Of a DNA stretch of 64,000 nucleotides, positions 11,145 through 23,022 are shown piece after piece (position 1 is the first letter of the stretch; each line of letters opens with the position of its first letter). Made by a program: the position numbers and the translations under genes. The DNA comes from Owenia fusiformis. Taxonomy: Eukaryota; Annelida; Polychaeta; Sabellida; Oweniidae. The notes beneath the pieces were generated by a model. The model saw nothing but the letters and a program-made list of their open reading frames with translations, had not been told where the DNA came from and did not search any database. The DNA is taken from the NCBI GenBank assembly GCA_903813345.2, contig CAIIXF020000007.1:15422714-15486713 (forward strand), given 5' to 3'.

Positions 11145-11420
11145 GAAGTGATTGGTCCGCCATTTTTGCGGAAGTTACACTAGAAAAAAACATGGCACAC
11201 ATTGCGCGCATGTGCAGCAAAGTTGAAACCAATCAGATTATTTGATTATTTTGCACACATGAATTATTCGCTTCTGAGCACTTACAAGCTTCCCACAATA
11301 AACCAACCTAGCAGAGACTGCCCTTAGCCTACTTCATTTTGGCGAAATTTCACTCAAACTCGGGACAAATGCATTATGCATACGCTGGTGTGAAGCCTTG
11401 GAGACACTTATTTTGGTAAA
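11145..11420. promoter_or_regulatory. candidate shared promoter region of SNAPC1 (minus) and the Rab11-like gene (plus)
   Basis: This is the most CpG-bearing stretch between the two divergent genes. It contains a CCAAT box on the minus strand (near 11150), GTCCGCCATTTTTGCGG (a YY1-like GCCAT core), TTGCGCGCATGTGCAG (one step from an NRF1 site), and CCAATCAG on the plus strand (near 11229). A strong minus-strand donor CTT|GTAAGTGC (GTAAGT is 11285-11280) could end a non-coding first exon of SNAPC1. No TATA box is obvious. The start sites are not determinable from sequence. Confidence 0.4.
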
Positions 11421-11429
11421 TATGATTTA

Positions 11430-12230
11430 TGGTGTATACTTTTCTGCAGTTTGTGGGAGTTTGGGATATTAAATGTTAAAATTCAAGAAAATATGCCAAT
11501 TAAACGACTGATCAATTAATATATACCAGCACTGTATACTAAATTATCACCCACTGAAATTTTAAATAACTTCCAAATCAAAATTTTGCAAGGTTCCAAT
11601 GGTGCAAGCGTAAATAATGTATCTAAAATTTCAAAAGAATATCTCCGGTTCCATAAAATTATAAATTCAGTGTCATAATAAACGTAATATTACCGATAAA
11701 ACATCAAATTGTAGATGTCATTTCGTTTTAGTCTTGCCGTTTCGTTTTGGCGGTTCATGTAAAAGTCCCCATGACAAGCCCCAAATTTAAGAAGGCTCTT
11801 TCTTTCACTCCCTGACAACTAATATATTGCTTTAACCCATCTAATGAGAACTGTGATTAGTTCAGCAGCTTCCTGATTATTATGAATGTATCTTCTTAAG
11901 ATTTACAATGGCGACTTTATTTAGTACAATCAAAATTAACGAAAATAAGTTGGAACCCTTGTAATTGGAGTGAACGGAACAGCTATCAACAAACTCTTGT
12001 CAAGTTGAGACTGCAAATGAGTAGGTATCATATTTTATCTGTTTTCTGTGTATGTAGACCCTGAACAACTATCAGAGTAATGCCAGTTTCTCGCATTATA
12101 CTTATGCCCTTTGTCAAATTCGACTTGGCTCTAGACTAAACATGGGCAACTAGAATTTTACTTCTGAGTAGAGAAACACAAATTTTATAGTTCAATAGTC
12201 ACTCAATTTAGGCCTATATGTTTCATTTCA
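11430..12230. other. upstream region of the Rab11-like gene, nothing recognised
   Basis: No coding exon is recognised. A good acceptor (TTTCATTTCAG) ends near 12231, so an exon carrying 5' UTR may run from there to 12631. Confidence 0.4.
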
Positions 12231-12594
12231 GTATGTTGACATCACATCTGAAACTGGCTTTGTGAGGAAATGATGATGCTGGAACTATGAAATCATTGAA
12301 CAAATAAAACTGTTCCTGAATCATAACAAACAACAGGGGATACCCCTCCCATCGATGATTCACCTTCAAATGTTCCTGAATATCCAATCAGCTACTCCTA
12401 AAATACAAGCAAGTGAAAACATTCATAGGTCAAGTGTACTGAAGAAATCACATTAACAGTTCTCACCTTATAATATTATTAGTGCTATGGGATAACATCT
12501 AGACATAATATGTAGATATGGTGTATTAGAAAATGGATGTAATATATTAATAGTGACCTACAAAAAACATACAGACGACAGATTGATTGTAACA

Positions 12595-15500
12595 ATGGAG
12601 GGTGAAGATGGATATGATATAATTTGGAAAGGTATGTATATATCAGGCTTGTGTGCTTAGGTTGTGTTGGCCAGGTGAGTTTTATAACGTAAAAAGTCCA
12701 AAGATCACGATGAATGTGATGAAACCCTTGACAAAATAAAATACAATGTAAAAGTTGTTAATTATTGATGATAGTACATGTACTAATTATACCTGTGTGC
12801 ACGAATTATAATTACGAATTCTAATATGCTGTATATGAATTTGAATTTAATGATACCCTGAAGTGTGGCAAATTGAATTGATTAATTACAACATGTTCAT
12901 GATTTCTCAGAGAAGAATTTACTTTGAATGCTCAAAGCAATAAGGAAATAATTGTTTATTCATATGGTACTTATAATTTAACTTAATATGTACCTTTTGT
13001 CCAATCCTTTTTGTTTACATAGTAATTTAGTACTTTATTATATTTTCGTGTCGGGCCTTAAACTTAAGCTGATACTGAAGGAGTAAGGGGTTCTACCATG
13101 AATACTAATATTATGAATTATATTTTATGGTACCCTCCCTCCAACTGTCTTTTTTGAAATGACACGTTACCAGCAGAGGCAGGCCATTGACCATTTTAGA
13201 TATGCTCTAATAAGTCATACTCACAAACAAATACTACATTGTTTACTATGATTACTACTATTATTATTAACAAGGAAATGAGTCATTGAACTATTCTATT
13301 ATTAATCAATAATGTACAATACAGGTGAGAATGTAATACATCTACAGATCACTATTAGTGACTATTGATATATATTTGCATCCATGTTCATATACAGATA
13401 TGAGGTAAAGAAGTGTTCTACACTTAAGTTTGAAATATGGTTGCCAAGTTTGCCAGGTTCAGTATTTTGCCCTATTAGCAACTAGTGTTTGAAGTCTCTA
13501 TTGCCAAATGCATTATAAGGTTTTTGGAACCAAGAAAAATAAGTTTTATTGAGAGGTTTTTAAATTAGAGAGGTGTTTGGACATAAAGGTTTCATGTATA
13601 TCAAATAAAAGGGTATCACCTCCCAAAAGATGTTGCATTTGATGATCTAAAAATCATAACTTTTGCGGTTAAAATGGCGGGAAATTCAAATTGCAAATAA
13701 TATTTGGATGGTTTTACATTATTTTCAAACTTTGCATAGGCTCTCAATAAATAGAAAAGCAATGTGAAAAATACTTTGGTCAGTAATATATTATATTATG
13801 ACCTTAAAGGGATAAAATAAGTGAAGTGTGAACATTTGTAATGTTTAACATTGTTTGTGAAGGTCACAATTTATGGGGATATCTACTTGAAATGTGTAGA
13901 CCTAAAATGTTCCATAACATTCAGAAAAAATGTGAGAATTTTCGCAAGAGGTCTGGTCTACATGAAGTCTTATTCTCGTAAATTCTTGTATTCGCATCAG
14001 AGAATTAATACCACATGTGAAACCTACATGTAGGCTTATATTTATGAAATCAGTGCATTAGGCTGCTTAATGATAGATTTCATTTTTTACATTAGGTAAT
14101 TGTTTTCCCATATTTCAGTTTTCCCTTATTACAATGCTTAAGGTGATATAATTTAGCATGGCTATACTAATAGTATTACAGTAAAACGTGTATATATGTG
14201 GAGCCACAAAAAATGTTCATTGTAGGTACCTGTAGGTGTTCACTACATGGAGGTGATTTTATACAGGAATCAATGTAAAGTGTGTCTTGAAGTGGTGTTC
14301 ACTTAAGAGAGGTTTTACTGTACTACTTGGATTGACCAGAATATAATAAAGCGTGTCTGGCTTTGTATGAAACATAACTTTAGAATAAAAAGTATCGGTG
14401 ATTTATCACAAATGCATATTGGCTTAAAGAGTGCAATTTCCCCATTGAGAAAATAACATTACACAGTACTTTATACATCTGTCTGTAGGATTCATTGTCA
14501 AGTTTAATGGAAAATCTATTTTCCTGAATCCATTTGGCTTACTGCGTACAGGTCTGTTTAGAATATGATTTGTAGTCACATTGGATTTGATGTCATATTT
14601 ATCAAGAATACCTAGATTGATCAAGATAGGCCTTTACCCTTTTGCGGATGCATCATCTGGAAATATGGCCTTTGTACATCAATGTCATCGTCAATATACT
14701 TGTAAGTTAATTTCATCTTGGATCATTTCAAACTTCATATATTCTATTGGTATTAGAACTGGCTATATTATCAAAAAACTGTAGCCTCCCGTCTTGATGA
14801 AACATGATACAACTTGTCACGCATCCATTTTTGTACTGTACCTTTTCATTGGTGATAGGAAGGAATACCACCATGGGGGTAGCCAGTTTTCAGTTAGGGG
14901 GGTGCAATTGCTCAAAAAATTTCAGTCAGGGGGGTGCGATCGTGGCATAACCAATCCCAAAAAAAGATTTGTTTTGAATTTTATAAAAATTGATGCAACT
15001 TCCTTCAAAATTGAGCTAGAAGCTTCAAATAAAAAGCATTTTATATATATATATATAACTTTTATTGACATATTGTATCATTACATGATTACATTAGTCA
15101 CAACTACTCACTAAGACTAACTAAAACTACTTCTACATTTACAAAGTAATGTACAAAAATTCTATATGCATATTGAAAGCATACAAGAGAGGCAGAATAT
15201 TTTTAAGTGTGATGTACAAAATATGCTGACTATTCTAAATTGTTAAATGAGTGATATATAAATTTACCAAGATGCCGTTGTACGATGGTATTATCACTTG
15301 AAATTATATTTGTAAATAAATTATCACTATTTAAATCAAATTTTGGTAATGTTTCAGAAATTTTGCTGAAAAATATTTGCCTGTGTTGAGAATGCTTTGT
15401 ACAATTAATGATAAAGTGAAATTCATCTTCTACACAATTACATATATTACATAATCTTTCATTTACAGGTTTGGATTTTGGCTTTGTGTGTCTTCCTGTT

Positions 15501-18500
15501 TCTATTTTTAACTGATGTGAACTCAACCTAAATCTACTTATTGCTAATCTATATTTTTTATTGTCTAACTTTGTATATGGTTCTAATGCAAAATCTTTCT
15601 TAAACAGCTTATATGTTCTTAATTTGGGATATATCAAAATGTCCTTTTTCAATTTTCTACAAACATATTCTTTAATTTCTTGTCAACCAAATTTACTAAG
15701 TGGTCTGTAATTTGGCTTTGGTCATCCCAGTACTCTGTTAGTTCACATTTATGAAGTATATCATAAACTTTTCCAGACCAAGATTTAAACCCTAATTCAT
15801 GTTTTTCTTGTCCATAAAAGTAAGCCTGGTTTAAAATATTAGATTCTGGTAGTTTAATAAGTCTTAACCAGTATTTCACAATTGATAATTCAATTTTGAT
15901 AGATAAAGGAAATTTACCAAGGTCACCATACACTGCGGGATTAGCTGTTTGAGTTTTGACACCTAAAATAGATTTTAAAAAGGACAAATGTATTGTTTCA
16001 ATTCTTAAAATCGCGGATTCGGTAGTATTGAATCTCTAATAAAGATGGCGCGAAAGTTTTTCCTTATAAGGTCAAAATATTTCCCATGATGCAGTTCGCG
16101 GGGGAACAAAATTTTTCTACCTTGTTTTTCCCCTTTGGTTTAACATGGGGATTTTCATACCCATTTTTCAAGCGATATTTTCGATCGAATCTCCATGCGA
16201 TCGGAGAAAACAAACTATCAGAAACAATTAGTCTTTTAATAATCTTTATATAACATATATTTTTTTTCATTTTATTGGCTCCTAACGGGGTGAAAACAAT
16301 GATTGAAAATGGGAGTATATTCCGGAAGAGAAGAAGTCACGTGACTAGTCGCCATATTGGAAAAAGCAATTCCATTCGACTTTCAACACGTTCATGCCAA
16401 TATTACCGCACTACAAACTGTAACATCGATGCAACAACTGAATAAAAGTACTCATCTTCATATTACATTATAGAGTTACGTTGAAAACCCACAAACAACT
16501 GAGCATTTGACCAAAGAAGACACGTCGCTATTATCTAGGTCAAGTTTAGTGGTTCGAAAGCAAATCTTACATACTCGTTTCCAAATTTTGTTGTTAATTG
16601 TATAATCTTTTATTGATTAAATCTGGTATACTGACTATTAATTCAATGACAAAGAAGAAGAATTCCGATGGTGTCATTTTTTAATTTAGCTTGCGGGTGT
16701 AAAAACAAAATTGCGTAATTAATTTGATTTAGAACTTTCGGGTCTCACAAATAGCTACACGAAATGCATCGTTGAAAAATATTGACCAATCAAATTTTGT
16801 CCTTTTTGAGTACATATATGCACCATATATGCGAACGTTCTGATTCAAAGAGCGAACAGCGAAATGGAGAATCGCTTTCATCTGCTTCTTGTCATACCAA
16901 ATTTCACAGCCATAACATAGTATTGGACTGACTAATGAATCAAAAAGGTGAAGAGCAACATCAGGTGGCACGTCATTGAATTTCTTATACTGCTGTTTGA
17001 TTTTGAATATTGCCTTTCGTGATTGTTCTTTGAGATAACTTGTGTTGATATCAAATTTATTATTATCAGTAAGAATTACTCCTAGATATTTATATTTATT
17101 TACACGTTCAATTTAAAGCTCTTATCTTTTTCTATCTACTGGTCGTATTTGTATTGGTTGGGGGGGGGGGTGCGATTGCACCCATCGCATCCCCCTGGCT
17201 TCACCTATGACCACCATTATTAAAGCTGAATCATTCAGGCTGCATATTACACAAAATACTGCAAAACATAACACAAAGCTATGTTAACCAGAGAGATACC
17301 TGCACGAGTTATATTTGCACAATATTAGCTAAAGTGTAAAGATATACTGCAACTGGCATGTAACAAATCTAATAAAGAGAGGCTTTGCTTGTAGTGACTG
17401 AATTGAATTGCTTCATTGCATTCTGCGATGTTGCGATCAATAAAATTGCATCAGGAGATGCTAGATTATTTATTAGGTTCTACCTGACTAGTAAACCAGT
17501 GATAAATTATGCACCCTGTTATCAACTAAGATGTGCACATTTCTGTATAGAGTGTCAAAAGTAACATCAATAATAAGACAACAAATTATTGTTATGTCAC
17601 CACGAAAAGTGGTGACATTTTGTTATGGTCTCCATTTTTTGTGACACTGGCATTCAGCATCTGTAACAAATGGCAGGTGGTGACATTTTGCATGTTATTA
17701 ATGCCTTATTATTATCATCCGTTATAGAAATGAAATAAAAGATAAGGAAATTTAAATCAATGCTCAGTTATAATTTCTATCCTAAAAATCCATGAACTAA
17801 TGTTATTAACAACTATTTCATACAACTGATTTGATAGGGGCATTTAGCCCTCAGATAAATAAAGAACATTGTTATTGATTTTGTATATAAAGAGTATTTA
17901 TGAGGCAGAAACACAGGCTGAGATTTTTGCTGTAATATGTTTACTAGAACTCTAGAGAGCCCAGGATTCTTCTAAATGCTAGTGTGTTACCAAGATCATG
18001 ATTAAAACAGACAACAAATAAGATCTGTTACTATAACAGCATCATTTTATTTCTATAGTAACCAGGTGTTATCTCTCAAAACATGCTACAGCTTTTTAGA
18101 ATACACAGGATTATATCCCAATACATATCTTTACTCGTAATTTTCGTGATACTTTATAACAGATAAAACTTCATAAAATATTAAAATAAAACTGGGATTA
18201 TTATTTCAACATAATTTCAGTAAGATACATTGATTTTAAACTAGGTTGTCTGCCATAATGTATAAATAACTAAATATATTAGTACTCTTAGGATTTTGAA
18301 GAATATCACCTTTTTCATTAATTAGTGGGAACTGAAGTCAAAATAAGCAGAAAATCTCATTTTGTGGATTTACCTTAAATGCCTTGACATTTGGGTATTA
18401 TATGGGAACAATTTGATGAATTGAGAGTAGCATCTAATTTTGTGTTTAACATAAATAATACATCATTACGCATGAATTGTTATATTTAAGAATTTTGTCA

Positions 18501-21500
18501 AGGCAGTAACATAAGTCATGCTTGGGAAAAATTGCTCCCATCAGTATCACTTAAAGGCGTAACATATTCACAATTATTTCAAAAGTCAGTCTTCCTGATG
18601 TCTAAAATGGATTCACTGTGAACATTCATGACTTTCAAATGACAAAATAAATGAACTTGACAAATTAGATATGTACTCATTGATTTAGCTTCTAATGATA
18701 AATCACTTTTATCTCCTAGTTCACTAATGAATATCACTTTAACCTAAGTACAGTGCCTGAGAAAATTATCAAACCTTTTATTTTACATATCATAAGGGGA
18801 AAATAATTTGTCAAAGCTCCACCAAATACAGTAGTTGCATTGGATAGTTTTATATTTTCAATATATACATCAATGTTATTTATCATATTATTATCTAATC
18901 AGTAATTATTAGTCAGTTGTTATCTTCTGATGGAGAGTCACAATAAATAATGTAGATATAGTACATTGATGCACCTCTTGGGCCCAGATACTAGATAGTA
19001 CTGATCACAAGTGTCTGTCTAGGAGAGTGGCAGTCATGCCCTTTCATTGTGAATATGGAAAAGGTAGTTTCTTTCCTATGAGACTTTAGTTTTGTTGCTC
19101 AAATGCAATAATCCTATTCTGATTGGGAGAGGCGAGATCAATGAATTATCTCATTTAGAAAGTGTGTATGAAGTTCCATTTTAAAGAAGTGAAATCAAAC
19201 TAATGACGAACTAATCTGGGTAAATGTTAAGGTGGCCATTTTGGACTATCCGTCCCATAAACTGTCTATTCCATTGAAGTGTATGATTCTGTTCACTCTT
19301 TGTCTTATTGTTAATTGTCATCCTTTATGTAATATCACAATATGATAATGGACAGACACTATAATGAAACCTGTATAATCCAAATATGTACATGTTTTGA
19401 CCATTGTGAGGGGAGTTGAAATAGGGAATTGATGTGAGACTAGATATCAAATCGTCTACCTCAAGTCATTTGATGATATCAAATGAACTGTCCTTTTCAG
19501 CAATACTGATCATATCAGTTATACTAGGTATCATTACTAATAGAGCATAGTTATGTATGTGTGAAATGAAATGAAATTTTGTTTAAATATGTTATCAGCA
19601 TTAATTAGTTTGAAAATAATTTTAACATTTTACATGTTTTAGGTAAACATATACACTGTGGCATGACTTCCAAATGATATGTTAAAGGTTATTAACAGCC
19701 ATGCCATATCTGTTTTAATGCGATTTGTAGTGCATTGCACACATACACCTCTGCACCCACTTAAAACCTGCATAAATCAGATAAAAATTGTAGTAATGAA
19801 AATGTATTCAGATTAATTTTTAAACAAACAATCAACTCAATGCAATCCGATAGCAATAAATATAAAATCCCACTGCCATTCAGCCACAGTAAAACATAAC
19901 TTTGACTACTGTTTTACATTTATCACCATAGCAATCCAGGAATTTTGAGAATGTATCTTTTTCATCTCACCTTGAAGGGTCTATCAAAAGTCCCGCTGGA
20001 TGTTTTAGAGTTTTTATGTGGGTTATGAAGGGCTATATTTAGAGTACATGTATTAATGCTGTTTGGTTCTTTGGGTATGCTCTGACACAAAATCACTCAA
20101 AACTGTAACTTAGAAAATCTGTATTTTGTAAAATTTACTTAATAATCAAGTCAGTTGATCATAAATTTAACAAAAGTATTTAAGAAAAATAGGTAGATGA
20201 CATACTTTTGATAATATAGGTAAATCTATTTCAGAGAATTGTATTTCTGAATATTTTTTGATAATTTTACAGAGAACATGCCTCGACTGAAAGTGTGATC
20301 TCTAAATCTGAAAGTTGTTGATGCTTTTCAAGTACAACAATCATTTTGCATCTCAACACTCTATCAATAGTGAATGGTATTTTTGTGTCACCCTGTAGTA
20401 TATGACTGCAGACTTCTTTTTATAGATTCCCCTCTTAATGATTGTAGTTCTCCATTTATCAAAATATTTTTGAATCTGTGTTTTCCAGTTGTGTTGATAG
20501 GTGACTCTGGAGTAGGAAAAAGTAACCTGTTGTCACGGTACACAAGAAATGAATTTAGACTTGAAAGTAAACCAACCATTGGAATTGAATTTGCAACTAG
20601 GTGAGTAGAAAAGTCACTGGGGTTTCTCTTTTAAGTTCATGCTTGCTAATTTCCCCAAGTCGTTTTCTCCCCTTGATCCTCTTCTCCTCAAAAGAGTGTC
20701 ATCCTACAGGCCCATAGCCAACTCTAAGAGGTAATGCTAAGAGGTAATTTTTTTTTAATTTAGCCCAAAATCACTTGAACTCAAAATAATGAAAGATTGC
20801 ATGATAGCAGGGGATTTGAACCTCTGAGAAAATATCTCAGAATTTTTGAACTCTAATGTAAATGTTTCAGTACTATTGAACTCTTGTTTGGTAAATGTTT
20901 CCAAAATATTGAACTCTAAATGTTTCAGAACTGTAGAGCTAGAAGGCAAATCTATTAAGGTCCAGATTTGGGACACAGCTGGTCAGGAGAGATACAGAGC
21001 AATCACAAGCGCGTAAGTTTACTCACTTAAAGTGGTAGTATAGGATAGAGAGTGTAGAATGTTCAGAGCTTTCTCAATAAGCATTTCAGTGTCCCTTTCA
21101 ATCTCAAATTCAATGTCTGAAACAATGACATATAGTTATATTATCTAAAATGATGCAATTGATGATTGATTCTAAATGTTCAAATTCATTATGAATTGAA
21201 AAACCAGTTCTCATCTCTTGAAATTTTAAGAATAATTCTCAACTGTTCCATCCTTTGTTGCACCTTTAATTATTGGCCAATATAAATAAACTACAATTAT
21301 TAATTACGTAGCAATGTCTATTAGATAAAAATAACATGCTCCAAAATGTGGCCTAGATTATTCAAACGTTCTGATTGTTTGTTACAGTATCACCCATCCA
21401 AGTTACTATTACTAATTTATTTATATTTGCAGTTATTACAGAAAAGCTGTTGGAGCATTATTAGTGTATGACATTGCAAAATTCTCAACATTTGAGAATC

Positions 21501-23022
21501 TAGAAAAATGGATATCAGAAGTAAAAACCCATGGGGAATCAGACATTGTTATTATGCTAGTAGGAAATAAATCTGATCTCAGACATCTAAGGACTGTTAT
21601 GTTTGATGATGCCAAAAACTTTTCAGGTAAGAGTGTGATTCCTTAATTGTACATATAAAGAACTTTGTACGGTGTCATTGCATTATCAAAGGCTGTATGC
21701 CCATGTTAGTTGTCATTTAAGGTGTATGGACCATGGTAATGCATTTACATCATACTTGTATTATATTTATAGTTTCCAATAGGCTGACCTACTTTTGCAA
21801 TTCGACCTACTTTTACAATTTGATAGATATTTTAAATAAGGCAGTGGAAAATATTTACTAGTACTGTATGTCAAATTGTGCAAAACTTGACACCCATAAC
21901 AGTGTCAAAATGGGACACCTGTATTTAATCTTGTGATATGTTGGTTTATTCCATAATACTTCTGTTTTCCCAGGGAAATATGAAGGAATAAAAATCATAT
22001 TGAATCGTATTACATGAAAAAATCGTATTGTCCCCGGGAAAAAAATCGTATTGGAACGTATTAACCTATTTTTGGTTTCCCGGTTATTTTTAACCTTGGC
22101 TAATTGATAAAAGCATTATCCAAATGTAACATTTAAGAGGAATGTATTATGGAATAAATAGGTTATTTCTGGTCGGGATTGAATATGGGTTTTATTCCTC
22201 GGAAAATATGATATTGACCCTGGGAAATATGATATCGACACTTGATCGCTGCGCTCCCTCGGTCAATATCATATTACCCTTCAGTCAATATCATATTGTC
22301 CCTCGGAATAAAACCCATATTCAATCCCTCCCAGCAAATAACCCATATGAATATATCAGGTTGATGATTTCCTGAAATCGTTAAAGGTAAATGATTCTAT
22401 ACCATGGAGAATAGCTCTGAACAAGTTAACCCTGTACTGTTGCATTGGACACATCTTTATTTGTATGTTTCAGATCAGAATGGGTTTGCTTCCATAGAAA
22501 CCTCAGCATTAGAAGATACCAATGTAGAACAAGCTTTCAAAAATCATTTAAATGGTAAAATTACTTAGACTATTGTGGATAAATAAATGTTAATTCCTAA
22601 TGTATAGTTCTTAATGATTTTACAATGTCTTATCAAAACATATCATGAAAGCTGGTAGAAACAGTACATAGATACATGTATATACTGGATAAGGTGCATC
22701 TGTCTACAGAGTACTAATCAGAGAGACGAATTACATGATGCGTATACAATATGTTGTACATGTAGTTGTGTATCAGTTACAAAAGAAAATTGTTCCAGCT
22801 GATAGATGTAATGACATGTTACATGCTAAGAAAAACTGAATAATTAACTGATCCATTCTTTGTATTTCAGATATATTCACTGTGCAATCCAAAAAGTATG
22901 AAAAGAAAAGCGCCCCATCTACCCCACCCGCTAGAGAGCCTCATCCTGAGATACAGGATGCACCTCTCACTTCTCAACCCGACCCAAAGAAAAACAAACA
23001 AGCGTTGTGTTGTAAGACGTAA
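12595..23022 (+). CDS. Rab11-family small GTPase
   Basis: A membrane-traffic GTPase of the Rab11/Rab25 group, which controls recycling-endosome and exocytic transport. Six exons join in phase: 12595-12631, 20489-20600, 20929-21012, 21433-21626, 22474-22554 and 22871-23022, giving 219 residues. Exon 1 encodes [12 protein letters not shown]. The P-loop is GDSGVGKS, switch I carries PTIGIEF, switch II is [18 protein letters not shown], the guanine-binding motif is NKSDLRHLR and the last G motif is [10 protein letters not shown], all typical of Rab11. The Gln of WDTAGQE argues against Rab25, which has Leu there. The C-terminus is CCKT, a double-cysteine prenylation site of the CCXX type rather than the CCXXX of vertebrate Rab11. 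The hypervariable tail is Pro-rich ([11 protein letters not shown]). Divergence from canonical Rab11 (DIIWK, RKAVG, FENLEKW) suggests a lineage-specific paralogue, so no symbol is given. Intron 1 is 7.9 kb and full of transposons. Confidence 0.95.
12632..14860. other. intron 1 of the Rab11-like gene, left part
   Basis: No gene is seen inside. Two stretches (13540-13620 and 14200-14330, GAGAGGTGTTTGGACATAAAG / GTTCACTTAAGAGAGGTTTTACTG) resemble each other and segments near 28540 and 45190, so they are probably old copies of a low-copy repeat. Confidence 0.5.
15230..15987 (-). pseudogene. LINE ORF2 C-terminal fragment, frameshifted
   Basis: Two overlapping open frames (15987-15649 and 15652-15230, 112 and 140 residues) together form the C-terminal third of a non-LTR retrotransposon ORF2, ending with the conserved Cys/His knuckle. 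The frame change at 15649-15652 and the missing upstream domains show that it is inactive. Confidence 0.85.
16030..16895. other. foreign segment splitting the LINE
   Basis: LINE coding sequence stops after CEIW (about 16900, minus strand) and resumes at [13 protein letters not shown] (about 16020). The 0.85 kb between has no LINE homology. It is unusually CpG-rich for this window and holds AAGATGGCGCG (16043), GTCACGTGACTAG (16336), GCCATATTGG (16350), TTCGCGGGG and several TCG/CGA words, more like an animal promoter than a transposon. Its ends and any target duplication could not be resolved. Confidence 0.5.
16729..17110 (-). pseudogene. LINE ORF2 reverse-transcriptase fragment
   Basis: The frame [10 protein letters not shown]...[19 protein letters not shown]...[22 protein letters not shown] is typical of the region following the RT palm of a non-LTR element. 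Downstream of CEIW the frame runs into the inserted foreign segment and ends at an unrelated stop. Upstream of about 17110 no RT motifs (such as the YADD box) are present, so the copy is 5'-truncated. Confidence 0.8.
17590..17712 (+). repeat. dispersed GTCACCAC/GTGGTGAC repeat, copy 3
   Basis: A good plus-strand copy in intron 1 of the Rab11-like gene. It starts with TGTCACCACGAAAAGTGGTGACA (a palindrome with 4-base loop) and ends CTGTAACAAATGGCAGGTGGTGACATTTTGCATG. Confidence 0.8.
17713..20488. other. intron 1 of the Rab11-like gene, right part
   Basis: No coding exon is recognised. Around 19115-19215 a segment (GATTGGGAGAGGCGAGATCAATG ... TTTTAAAGAAGTGAAATCAAACTAATG) matches diverged copies near 53205-53275 and 54025-54070, an old dispersed repeat. 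The intron ends at a clean acceptor TGTGTTTTCCAG (20488). Confidence 0.5.
22140..22350. mobile_element. foldback element in intron 4 of the Rab11-like gene
   Basis: A perfect 24-bp inverted repeat at 22175-22198 and 22305-22328 (GGGATTGAATATGGG...). Inside it are paired GATATTGAC / GTCAATATC words and a CGCTGCGCTCCCTCGG centre. The whole 200 bp can fold on itself. Layout and inner words resemble the element at 8155-8335. Confidence 0.75.

Larger units (their letters stand above)
15050..17140 (-). mobile_element. 5'-truncated LINE (non-LTR retrotransposon) remnant
   Basis: On the minus strand, from 17100 down, the frames read YKYLGVILT and [22 protein letters not shown], typical of the reverse-transcriptase thumb of non-LTR elements. 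After an interruption the frame resumes with [22 protein letters not shown] (15987 downward) and then, after a frameshift at about 15650, ends with a zinc-knuckle [17 protein letters not shown] (C-x2-C-x7-H-x4-C). The element ends in AATAAA and a (TA)n tail at about 15045-15056. The frameshift and interruption make it a dead copy. Confidence 0.88.
14866..17212. mobile_element. hAT-like element interrupted by a LINE
   Basis: The left end reads CATGGGGGTAGCCAG followed by AGGGGGGTGCAATTGC. The right end reads GCACCCATCGCATCCCCC then CTGGCTTCACCTATG. The outer 15 bp match imperfectly as inverted repeats. Ends of the type GGGG(C)GTAGCCAGGGGG are common in short hAT-derived elements. The two ends are separated by LINE sequence, so the original element was short (a few hundred bp) before insertion. 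Target duplications could not be fixed. Confidence 0.5.

Noticed and set aside
14424-15114. Frames of 66-106 residues at the left edge of the nested transposons
   Set aside because: They cross element boundaries and have no homology.
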